From: an uncultured Bacilli bacterium
GTDB taxonomy: Bacteria; Bacillota_I; Bacilli_A; RF39; UBA660
DNA length: 34,822 nucleotides
Direction of reading: 5' to 3'
NCBI GenBank assembly: GCA_910587775.1
Contig: CAJUNF010000011.1
Coordinates: 1 to 34,822, forward strand
Each line of letters begins with the position of its first letter. Position 1 is the stretch's first letter. The notes under the pieces were generated by a model that did not search any database, was not told the DNA's origin, and saw only the letters and a program-made list of their open reading frames with translations. Shown piece by piece: positions 23,101-29,623 of the stretch. The position numbers and the translations under genes were made by a program.

Positions 23101-23626
23101 ATTTATCATAAATTTTAGAAAATCTTATTTCGCTATAAGGAATATAAAAGAACTTATATTGCCATATATTTTTTGCTTTATTCTTGTCTTGTGATATTTG
23201 AATAATTAAGTTTTTAAGATTTCTCATAGTAATATTATTATCCAAGATGATTATATCTAAATATGTTTCAGATGTATTAATTGAATCGCAAAACAACTGA
23301 AACGTATTTTTTTTTATATAGTTAACATCTTTAATTGAAAGAGTATTATTTTCTATATATCTTCTTAAAAATCCATTTCCGCCATTGCATGCTTTTTTTA
23401 TTTGTTTAAGATTCAAATTAATAATTATTTCTTTTAAGTCTTTATATAAGTTTTCATTCATTGATGACTGAATATCCGTGTTTTTTATAACAAGTATTTT
23501 TGAATTTATATTTATTGTTTTAAAGCGAACATAGTGAGTTAAAATAAGTTCCAAAAGAAAATCTTCATTGTAGTTGAAGCTTCGTAGTTCAAAATCATAA
23601 TAATGATCTGGTAGAATTTTAGAGAT
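23093..23626 (-). CDS. Hypothetical protein between the two regulators (AUC start)
   Basis: 177 aa from ATC 23626, 8 bases after GGAGG (23639-23635). The first standard start in frame (TTG 23554) is 24 codons in with no ribosome site. The region before it (SKILPDHYYDFELRSFNYNEDF) clearly reads as protein, and an in-frame stop lies just upstream of the GGAGG. Mixed alpha/beta, no signal or membrane segment (KILVIKNTDIQSS, TYLDIIILDNN). It is convergent with regulator A (3' ends overlap by 8 bp). The family is not recognised. Confidence 0.65.
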   Translation of the reverse strand: MSKILPDHYYDFELRSFNYNEDFLLELILTHYVRFKTININSKILVIKNTDIQSSMNENLYKDLKEIIINLNLKQIKKACNGGNGFLRRYIENNTLSIKDVNYIKKNTFQLFCDSINTSETYLDIIILDNNITMRNLKNLIIQISQDKNKAKNIWQYKFFYIPYSEIRFSKIYDKFN

Positions 23627-23667
23627 TTTGGTTACCTCCTTCTAGTTATAAAAAAGCACAGCTGACT

Positions 23668-23904
23668 TTAAAGAAGTTTTCCACATTCTAAACAATGTAG
23701 AGTGTTTGTAGATAAATCTCTAAATTGAATTGAAAAATTATCCCAATATGTATTTCCATCATCTCTTTTTTTGACTGCTACATCAACGTCTATATTACTT
23801 AAAGGGATATTAGTTTTGTTGTTAATATAATCTTTAACCATAGAATAGATTTCTGTTTCATCCTCAACCGTTGTAACATTTGAATTTGATTTACTACCTT
23901 TCAT
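23668..23904 (-). CDS. Small hypothetical protein with C-terminal CxxC
   Basis: 78 aa, soluble, ending LHCLECGKLL, a CxxC that could bind a metal or form a disulfide. ATG 23904 has only a weak, distant GGAATGAG. It is divergent from regulator B and precedes the 177-aa gene, so both may form one unit. The family is not recognised. Confidence 0.55.
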   Translation of the reverse strand: MKGSKSNSNVTTVEDETEIYSMVKDYINNKTNIPLSNIDVDVAVKKRDDGNTYWDNFSIQFRDLSTNTLHCLECGKLL

Positions 23905-23945
23905 ATCAAACGCAACTCATTCCAATATAAACAGACAAATCAAGG

Positions 23946-23988
23946 ATACTACCACAATTTCTGGGAAAATTAAAACTGGTGGTAGTAT
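23946..23988. promoter_or_regulatory. Inverted repeat overlapping the start codon of regulator B
   Basis: ATACTACCAC (23946-23955) and GTGGTAGTAT (23979-23988) are perfect 10-bp arms 23 bp apart. The right arm covers the ribosome-site region and the start of the ATG at 23987. It could be an autoregulatory operator in the divergent promoter region, or an RNA hairpin that hides the start. Confidence 0.6.
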
Positions 23989-24430
23989 GTTGTTTAAACG
24001 CATAAGAGAACTACGAGAATATGAAGCTTATACAATGCAAGAAGTTGCTGATAAATTAAAGGTGAGCAAAAGCACATACTCTCTATGGGAATATGGAAAG
24101 GATGTCATTCCATTACCACGAATGATAAAACTCGCAAATATTTATCGTGTAAAGTTGGACTACTTACTAGGTTTAACAGACGATAAAGAAAATAAATATT
24201 TATATGATCCAATTAACTTAACAGTACTTGGTAATAATTTAAAAAATTTAAGACTAAGATTAAAACAAACACAAAAAGAGTTTGCAAAAAATATCAACAC
24301 ATCCAAATCTTCGCTTTCTAATTATGAGCGAGGTGAAACTTTAATAACAATACTTCCTTTATATGAGATATGTCGTTATGCACATATCTCAGCTGAAAAA
24401 CTTATATATAATAACGATAACAATTTTTAA
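23987..24430 (+). CDS. XRE-family regulator with two HTH domains (B)
   Basis: 147 aa from ATG 23987. Two XRE HTH domains: about residues 6-60 (REYEAYTMQEVADKLKVSKSTYSLWEYGKDVIP) and 78-135 (LKNLRLRLKQTQKEFAKNINTSKSSLSNYERGET). It is a clear paralogue of regulator A at 22663. Pairs of related regulators in one element suggest a switch between maintenance and transfer, in the manner of phage CI/Cro; this is inference. Confidence 0.85.
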   Translation: MLFKRIRELREYEAYTMQEVADKLKVSKSTYSLWEYGKDVIPLPRMIKLANIYRVKLDYLLGLTDDKENKYLYDPINLTVLGNNLKNLRLRLKQTQKEFAKNINTSKSSLSNYERGETLITILPLYEICRYAHISAEKLIYNNDNNF

Positions 24431-24533
24431 ACATATTAATTCGTTGTTTATATCTGAGTTTTTCTCCTTTCTACCTAACTACTATTAGGATAGTTTAATA
24501 TTATCATTTTCCTTTTGTATAAGTCAAACAAAT

Positions 24534-24551
24534 AAGTCGTGAGCGCGACTT
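24534..24551. repeat. Short palindrome upstream of the small XRE gene
   Basis: AAGTCG-TGAGCG-CGACTT, 6-bp arms. The arm sequence AAGTCG/CGACTT also forms the oriT-candidate stem at 11383-11401, so the same factor might recognise both. The stretch 24431-24599 holds nothing else I can support. Confidence 0.35.
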
Positions 24552-24599
24552 AGAAATTACTATTCATTTGCTAAAATTTTGCATATGAAGGAGGCTTTT

Positions 24600-24839
24600 A
24601 TGACATTAGCGGAGGCGACGGGGAAAAGAATTATTGAATTAGCTAATATTAATGGTTACTCCTTAAAGATACTTTCAGATCTAGCTGGCATTTCACAATC
24701 TACTGTAAAAAATATGATTTATAATAAAACTCAGCATCCCAGTAGTACAATAGTCTATAAAATTTGTTTATTATTAAATATGGAAATGAAAGAATTTTAC
24801 AATTCCAGCCTATTTAACAATATAGATCTTAAAATATAG
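24600..24839 (+). CDS. Small XRE-family HTH protein
   Basis: 79 aa from ATG 24600 with GGAGG 5 bases upstream. A single HTH domain (GKRIIELANINGYSLKILSDLAGISQSTVKNMI) occupies most of the protein. These short proteins are usually DNA-binding repressors or Cro-like partners. It has a bidirectional terminator after it. Confidence 0.8.
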   Translation: MTLAEATGKRIIELANINGYSLKILSDLAGISQSTVKNMIYNKTQHPSSTIVYKICLLLNMEMKEFYNSSLFNNIDLKI

Positions 24840-24844
24840 TTTAT

Positions 24845-24875
24845 AAAAAGTGATAAACAAAATTATCACTTTTTT
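24845..24875. terminator. Bidirectional terminator
   Basis: 12-bp stem AAAAAGTGATAA / TTATCACTTTTT with flanking A and T runs, between the convergent small XRE gene and the lipoprotein gene. Confidence 0.8.
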
Positions 24876-24937
24876 ATTTTGGGTATAATTATTTTGATAA
24901 GTACCAACTAATTATAAATGATATCAGAAAAATATTT

Positions 24938-25327
24938 TTATTTTGACTTACAAAATGAATTTTCCATTTGTAAATTTTCATTTCCTATAATAATATCTTC
25001 ATTATAGTTGTTTTCAGAAATTAAGCTATGGCAAACAATTATTTTAATGTTTTCTTTTTGAAAAATTTTTGATCCACCATCCTTGTATGTTTCTATCAAT
25101 TTCATTGATGGTAGAAGTGCATCAATAGAGTTTCCAGATATAAAATAGTTTAATATATTTGTATTCTGATTATTTAATTCTATCATTTCATTATCTAAGC
25201 ATGATTTGAAATAAGTATGATTTTGATCTTTGTAAAACTCTTCTAATTCATTACAATTCTTATTTTTGTTTTGCATACATCCAGTTATTGATAACAATAA
25301 TAACAAGATTACACTTATTTTTTTCAT
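24938..25327 (-). CDS. Small lipoprotein
   Basis: 129 aa. Signal peptide with lipobox LSITGC (lipidated Cys at about residue 17), then an Asn/Glu-rich mature part with four further Cys (NCNEL, KSCLDN, IVCHS, SFCKS) that may form two disulfides. ATG 25327 with GAGG 9 bases upstream. It is divergent from the secreted caspase-like gene. A partner or inhibitor role for that protein is possible but has no direct evidence. The family is not recognised. Confidence 0.75.
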   Translation of the reverse strand: MKKISVILLLLLSITGCMQNKNKNCNELEEFYKDQNHTYFKSCLDNEMIELNNQNTNILNYFISGNSIDALLPSMKLIETYKDGGSKIFQKENIKIIVCHSLISENNYNEDIIIGNENLQMENSFCKSK

Positions 25328-25524
25328 TTAACTATGCCTCATTTCATTCTTTTATTATCTCATATTGTACATATAATTCAAGACTTTAATTTTGTATATA
25401 TATTAGATAAAATATAAATAACATAGGTTAGTAGTATTATCAACTTGTCTGAAATGAAGGTCAGGTGATTCAAACAAAATATAAAATATTGTAGTACCAA
25501 AAATATAATAAAAAAGGAGAAAGA

Positions 25525-26703
25525 ATGAAAAAAGTTAAAGGGCTATTATTATTTTTAATTATTTCGATGTTTTTAGTTCCTAATATCACACATGCAGCAG
25601 GAAATAGAGCTTTTGTTATAGGAAGAAATTACGGAGATGGATTAAATACTACTATTGATGTAAATAATGCTACACCGATTTTAAGAGCAATGGGATTAGG
25701 AGTTGTACAAAGTACGGATCCAGCAATTGATTACATGCAAGGATATGAAGGAAGCATTAAACGTATGGAAAGTGATATTTTATTTTTCAGTGGTCATGCC
25801 AATAGTTCACTAATGCATTTTTATCAATCAGGTGGTCCATCTAATAGAGATTTTTATATACGTAATTCGGTGAATTCTTCTAATACAGTCGGTTTACAAA
25901 GCTATGATATGAATCAAGTTAAATTAATTGTATGGGGCGGGTGTCAAACATCAGCGGGAAATAATAGTATAACAAAGCAAAGTGTAGACCGTGGTGCTAA
26001 AGCAGCTATAGGTTGGAATCAATCAATTCAACAGGGATCACATACAGAATGGTTTCAAAAATTTTGGAACGCTTCTACTATGGGAACCATAGAATCAGCT
26101 AAAAATTCTGCTAATTCATTTTCTTACTCTGATAATAGAGTCAAAGATAATAAAACTTATGGAAATTGGTATCAAAATTTAAGAAGTCTAAGATCAACAA
26201 GCTTAAATGAAGATGACAGAGAGCACAATTTCAATATTAATATTTCTAATATGAATGATAGCGAAATATTAAATGTGATTTATGATAATATAAAAGAATC
26301 TGTTGATAATAATTTTGACTCAAAAAATTATATAGTTGAAATTAACAATTCTGATGAAACAAAAATAATAGATCTAGTTTTTGTAGAGAATGAAATAAGA
26401 ACGAAATTAGGATTTACAATTTTTATTGAAGATAATATGATTACTAAGATTTATGATAATATGAAAAATATTGATGTTTTAGAACTAAAAAATAAGCTAT
26501 CAATTAATCTTCAAAAGAATATGTATTCAATATCTCGTATAACACCTTTTATTGATAATAATACTTTTAATATTATCAGTACTAAAGAATATAATTATTA
26601 TGATGATGAAACAAATAATATATATCATATAATTAATTATGAGCTAGAAAATATTGAAGATGGAACGCTTCATATAAAAGAATTTAAAACATTATTATCT
26701 TAA
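25525..26703 (+). CDS. Secreted caspase/CHAT-like (clan CD) protein
   Basis: 392 aa; signal peptide 1-25 ending THAAG; ATG 25525 with GGAGA upstream. The first ~210 mature residues have the order of a caspase-like fold: hydrophobic strand and His91 in DILFFSGHANS, then strand and Cys140 in VKLIVWGGCQTSAG, then DRGAKAAIGWNQSI. His and Cys each end a strand, as in gingipain, clostripain and CHAT peptidases. The C-terminal ~170 residues are Asn/Asp/Ile-rich and beta-alpha, without a wall anchor, so it is probably released. It lies at the right end of the element as cargo. Peptidase activity is inferred; a non-catalytic relative is possible. Confidence 0.7.
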   Translation: MKKVKGLLLFLIISMFLVPNITHAAGNRAFVIGRNYGDGLNTTIDVNNATPILRAMGLGVVQSTDPAIDYMQGYEGSIKRMESDILFFSGHANSSLMHFYQSGGPSNRDFYIRNSVNSSNTVGLQSYDMNQVKLIVWGGCQTSAGNNSITKQSVDRGAKAAIGWNQSIQQGSHTEWFQKFWNASTMGTIESAKNSANSFSYSDNRVKDNKTYGNWYQNLRSLRSTSLNEDDREHNFNINISNMNDSEILNVIYDNIKESVDNNFDSKNYIVEINNSDETKIIDLVFVENEIRTKLGFTIFIEDNMITKIYDNMKNIDVLELKNKLSINLQKNMYSISRITPFIDNNTFNIISTKEYNYYDDETNNIYHIINYELENIEDGTLHIKEFKTLLS

Positions 26704-26727
26704 AAATATATAATAAAATGCCCAGAT

Positions 26728-26768
26728 AAAAAAGAATAATATTATATTATATTATATTGTTCTTTTTT
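26728..26768 (+). terminator. Terminator of the caspase-like gene
   Basis: AAAAAAGAATAATAT pairs with ATATTGTTCTTTTTT (15 bp with one G-U) and ends in a T run, 25 bases after the stop. Confidence 0.75.
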
Positions 26769-26810
26769 AATTTTTAATAAAAATCATTTTGTATTAATTT
26801 GTTATTTTTC

Positions 26811-26838
26811 GAATCGATTTGTCAGAAATATGTCAGAA
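26811..26838 (+). repeat. Right arm-type direct repeat (paired GTCAGAA)
   Basis: 25 of 28 bases match 1747-1774 in the same orientation, including both GTCAGAA heptamers 11 bp apart (26821-26827 and 26832-26838). It is about 90 bp inside the right junction. In the excised circle the two repeats would flank the attP core. Confidence 0.7.
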
Positions 26839-26922
26839 AAATCATATTATTTGATTTTCATTATATTAGAAATCAGTATTTAAAGCAAAAAAAAAGATAG
26901 ATAGCCTTGCCAAGGTTTGGGT

Positions 26923-26929
26923 GTTGCAG
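26923..26929 (-). other. Right attachment core (att)
   Basis: CTGCAAC on the minus strand, the anticodon loop of the truncated tRNA-Cys and the second copy of the recombination core. Sequence 5' of it (in tRNA sense) is tRNA; sequence 3' of it (ACCCAAACC...) is the element. Confidence 0.85.
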
Positions 26930-26959
26930 TCCCACGCCTTACCACTTGGCTAAAGCTCC
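26923..26959 (-). pseudogene. 5' half of the chromosomal tRNA-Cys
   Basis: Minus strand from acceptor GGAGCTT through the D arm (GCC...GGC), anticodon stem TGGGA and loop CTGCAAC, 37 bases. It then runs into element sequence with no T arm. It keeps the native promoter, so a chimeric transcript is expected. Element sequence just after the junction contains CCTTGGCAAGG and a run of nine Ts, which could end that transcript. Confidence 0.9.
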
Positions 26960-26978
26960 ATTTGTTTTGACAAACATT

Positions 26979-27007
26979 ATTTTAATATAAACTAGAATGT
27001 TTGTCAA
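26979..27007 (-). promoter_or_regulatory. Native promoter of the chromosomal tRNA-Cys
   Basis: TTGACA (27007-27002), 17-base spacer, TAAAAT (26984-26979). It is strong and near-consensus. It is embedded in a 13-bp inverted repeat (26966-26978 and 26996-27008). The stretch 26960-27124 holds no gene. Confidence 0.75.
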
Positions 27008-27124
27008 AGAGTAACTTAATATAATATATGAAAGTATGATTAATTTATGATAATGTCTTAAGTGATAACTTGCAAAGATGTTTGCTATAAGGACGAAAGA
27101 ATTTAAAAAAATTATTTTTAATAA

Positions 27125-27352
27125 TTATAAATACATCCATTCATCTTGGTTTGGCCACCAATAAATTTTCCAACCATTTGGCTCAGGCATGTATAAGATA
27201 TTACCATCCTCATCATATTGAGTTAGTTTATTCCAATGCACCAACGTATATATTTTAGCTTTCCAAATTTTAGTTCCTCCATCAGTATGCATTCCCGTAT
27301 ATTTATGGATAATACAAATAGAATAGGATACTCCAAAATATAAAAATTCCAC
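27125..27352 (-). CDS. Short hypothetical protein, possibly a fragment
   Basis: 75 aa from a GTG without a convincing ribosome site. Rich in Trp and Tyr (IWKAKIYTLVHWNKLTQYDEDG, GWKIYWWPNQDEW). It has neither signal peptide nor known domain. It may be the remains of a longer gene near the integration hot spot. It lies in the chromosomal flank. Confidence 0.35.
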   Translation of the reverse strand: MEFLYFGVSYSICIIHKYTGMHTDGGTKIWKAKIYTLVHWNKLTQYDEDGNILYMPEPNGWKIYWWPNQDEWMYL

Positions 27353-27419
27353 TCAAAATAAAAGTCCATTTTTTTATTTTCTTTTTTTATTTTTTCTAAC
27401 AATATTTTTAAATAATATT

Positions 27420-29021
27420 TTATTTTAATATCAAAGTATACTGTTTATTTCGAATTGTTACTAATAAGTTTATTTTGCTAGCTTGTTTTATTTCATTAGA
27501 AACTTGTAAAATGATTCCATTTTGAAAAGTAATTGGAGTTTTATTTTCAACTTTTACTGTTTTTAATTTTCCCGTAATATCCTCATACTGAATTGATAGA
27601 AAATGATTTGGAAACAAGCGACTTGTTTTAGCAGTTTTATAGTACAACACATTTTCATCAATTGTATAATTTCCATTTAAAATTAAAAGTGAATAAGTAC
27701 TTGAATTTGTAGATAATTTATCATTTAAAGTTACACAATTTGTATTGTCATAGCATTTTTGATATTGATAAGTGAAAGAATCATTTATTTGATAATCTTT
27801 TATTTGTAAAGAGCTATATTTAATATTTGATTCTTCAAATGTCAAAATTTTTCCTAATTTAGTAGCAGTTTTCTTTTCTATTTCTAATGCTTTTTCTGGT
27901 TTTAAATTTACCACTTTATATTGCGGGGTAATTTGTCCAACTGTAAGACTTACCTGCTCTAAAATTTTTAATGTATATTCATTTTGTATTTCTTCTTTTG
28001 TTATTTCATAAGCTAGAACATAAGTATTTTTGGTACCTTGTACTATTTCGGTATCTTCTCTTAAAGCAAACCCACAATCTAAGAAATACTCTGCTCGATC
28101 TAAAACCGGATAAACACGACGTGATTCTAATTCTAAAAAGAAATTGTTATAATCAAACTTTGTTGGATCTTTTCCTCTATTTTCTAAAGATAATTGGATA
28201 ACTACATAATGTTTTCCATCTTTAAATTCTAACCCACCATAATCTCGATTTGTAAGTAAACTTCCTAATACTTTTATCCCTAAATTATTATGGCTTAGAA
28301 CTTGTGTTTCTCGATAAGTTTTATTGTAAACTCCTCTATTTAAATAAATAAGTGTTCCAATAATAATTACAAATATAGTACATAAAATTGTGAAAATAAA
28401 TTGATTCTCACGAATATAGTATTTAAATTCTCTTATAAATCTACGTACATTTCTTTTGATTTTATAATCTTCGATATTAATATTAAATTCAAATTCTTCA
28501 GAATCAATATCAGTAATCTCTAATTCTTTGATATCTACTTCAAAGTTGAATTTTTTTAAATCAAAACCTACTCCACGAAATATTGTGAATGCTGCAAAAA
28601 AGAATTGTGGTAAATAAAAAATGTAAGAAACATCTCGAAATGCTAATGCACTTGTTGCTTCAAGTGTATTGTTTTCCATCCCTGATAAAATACTATGAGT
28701 AACTCCTAAGATAACAAATAAAATAGTATAAAATACAATTAAAAAGAAATAAAACTTTGTTGATTTTTCTTTTTTGCGCATTAAAAAATAAATTAGAATT
28801 CCTGCTAGTAAAATTACCAAAACTGATAAGTACATAAAGTAATTAATGTAGGTTCCAGCAATGTTTGATATGTTAGTAAAATAATTGGTAGCAATATAAT
28901 CTGAGAAAAAATGAACGATGTTTCCAGTACGAATAATTAAATATATAATTGGAATAGCTAATAATAAATGAATGATACGAAAATATTTAATTAAAAAGGC
29001 ATATGGCTTTTTTAGTATCAT
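27420..29021 (-). CDS. Membrane protein with four-helix N-terminus and beta-rich extracellular part
   Basis: 533 aa, ATG 29021 with GGGAGA upstream. Four membrane segments lie in about residues 12-170, then a cytoplasmic acidic stretch (KELEITDIDSEEFEFNINIED), a fifth segment near 208-228, and a C-terminal ~300 residues outside. The outer part resembles DUF4352-like beta domains (KHYVVIQLSLENRGKDPTKFDYNNFFLEL). Function unknown; probably an envelope protein. It lies in the chromosomal flank. Confidence 0.7.
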   Translation of the reverse strand: MILKKPYAFLIKYFRIIHLLLAIPIIYLIIRTGNIVHFFSDYIATNYFTNISNIAGTYINYFMYLSVLVILLAGILIYFLMRKKEKSTKFYFFLIVFYTILFVILGVTHSILSGMENNTLEATSALAFRDVSYIFYLPQFFFAAFTIFRGVGFDLKKFNFEVDIKELEITDIDSEEFEFNINIEDYKIKRNVRRFIREFKYYIRENQFIFTILCTIFVIIIGTLIYLNRGVYNKTYRETQVLSHNNLGIKVLGSLLTNRDYGGLEFKDGKHYVVIQLSLENRGKDPTKFDYNNFFLELESRRVYPVLDRAEYFLDCGFALREDTEIVQGTKNTYVLAYEITKEEIQNEYTLKILEQVSLTVGQITPQYKVVNLKPEKALEIEKKTATKLGKILTFEESNIKYSSLQIKDYQINDSFTYQYQKCYDNTNCVTLNDKLSTNSSTYSLLILNGNYTIDENVLYYKTAKTSRLFPNHFLSIQYEDITGKLKTVKVENKTPITFQNGIILQVSNEIKQASKINLLVTIRNKQYTLILK

Positions 29022-29067
29022 TTTAATCTCTCCCTATTGTTTTAATTATACAACAAAAGTAAAGTAA

Positions 29068-29098
29068 AAAAAATATGAAACCGAATTCCATATTTTTT
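29068..29098 (-). terminator. Terminator after the LysM gene
   Basis: AAAAAATATG / CATATTTTTT 10-bp stem directly at the stop of the LysM gene, with T runs. Confidence 0.65.
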
Positions 29099-29549
29099 AT
29101 CTCACTTTATTTACTAAAATTTGTCCTTCTTGTAAATAAATTGTTTGATTTCCATTTAATAAACGTTCTTTATTTATTTTAAACATGCTAGATACTGTAT
29201 CTAATGTATCTCCTTCTTTTGTTATATAATAACTATATTCACTTCTTGGAATTAATATTTCTTGTCCCGGATAAATAAAATCGTCCATATCAAGGCCATT
29301 TAAACTTGCTAATAATTCTGGATTTATATTATATTTTTTAGCTATAGCAAAAAGTGAATCTCCTTTTTCAATCGTATAATATGTAAAATAAGTATTTGTA
29401 TTTTTAGGAACTATAATATCCATACCAGCACGTATTGAATCAGAATAATAAATATTATTTAAGTCTTTTAAAGTAGATTCGTTTGTTTCAAATTTTTTAG
29501 CTACACTTTTTAAAGTTTCTCCTGGTTTTAATCGATATTGATCGAACAT
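29097..29549 (-). CDS. Triple LysM-domain protein
   Basis: 150 aa made almost entirely of three LysM repeats: YRLKPGETLKSVAKKFETNE..., YYTIEKGDSLFAIAKKYNIN... and YYITKEGDTLDTVSSMFKIN.... Each repeat ends in an I-V-P or I-P-R-type strand. LysM binds N-acetylglucosamine in peptidoglycan. There is no signal peptide, as in several SafA/SpoVID-type spore or envelope proteins. ATG 29549 has GGAG upstream. Chromosomal. Confidence 0.85.
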   Translation of the reverse strand: MFDQYRLKPGETLKSVAKKFETNESTLKDLNNIYYSDSIRAGMDIIVPKNTNTYFTYYTIEKGDSLFAIAKKYNINPELLASLNGLDMDDFIYPGQEILIPRSEYSYYITKEGDTLDTVSSMFKINKERLLNGNQTIYLQEGQILVNKVR

Positions 29550-29600
29550 AACATCACTCCTAATATAAAGTATGACATTTGTCTATTTTGGTTCAAAAAA

Positions 29601-29622
29601 AGATCAGATTTTTTTCTGATCT
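29601..29622 (-). terminator. Terminator after the 386-aa membrane protein gene
   Basis: AGATCAGA / TCTGATCT 8-bp stem with a run of Ts on the minus strand, immediately after the stop at 29624. Confidence 0.75.
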
Positions 29623-29623
29623 C

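Larger units (their letters stand above)
1630..26922. mobile_element. Integrative and conjugative element (~25.3 kb) in tRNA-Cys
   Basis: The ends are defined by the two halves of one tRNA-Cys gene sharing CTGCAAC. At the left end are a tyrosine integrase and an excisionase-like gene. Inside are a MobL-type relaxase, a TraG/VirD4 coupling protein, VirB4-, VirB6- and PrgI/VirB3-like transfer genes, an M23 hydrolase, an adhesin with its sortase, an ArdC-like protein and XRE regulators. It also carries a complete tRNA-Cys and an IS1182-type insertion. Matching integrase arm-type repeats sit about 90-140 bp inside both ends. No resistance gene is seen. Completeness for transfer is inferred; no frameshift is visible in the transfer genes. 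Confidence 0.9.

Noticed and set aside
12141..23554. TTG starts at 12129, 14417, 16468 and 23554 as true starts
   Set aside because: None has a ribosome site, all are downstream of in-frame coding-like sequence, and most have GGAGG correctly placed for an upstream ATA, ATT or ATC.
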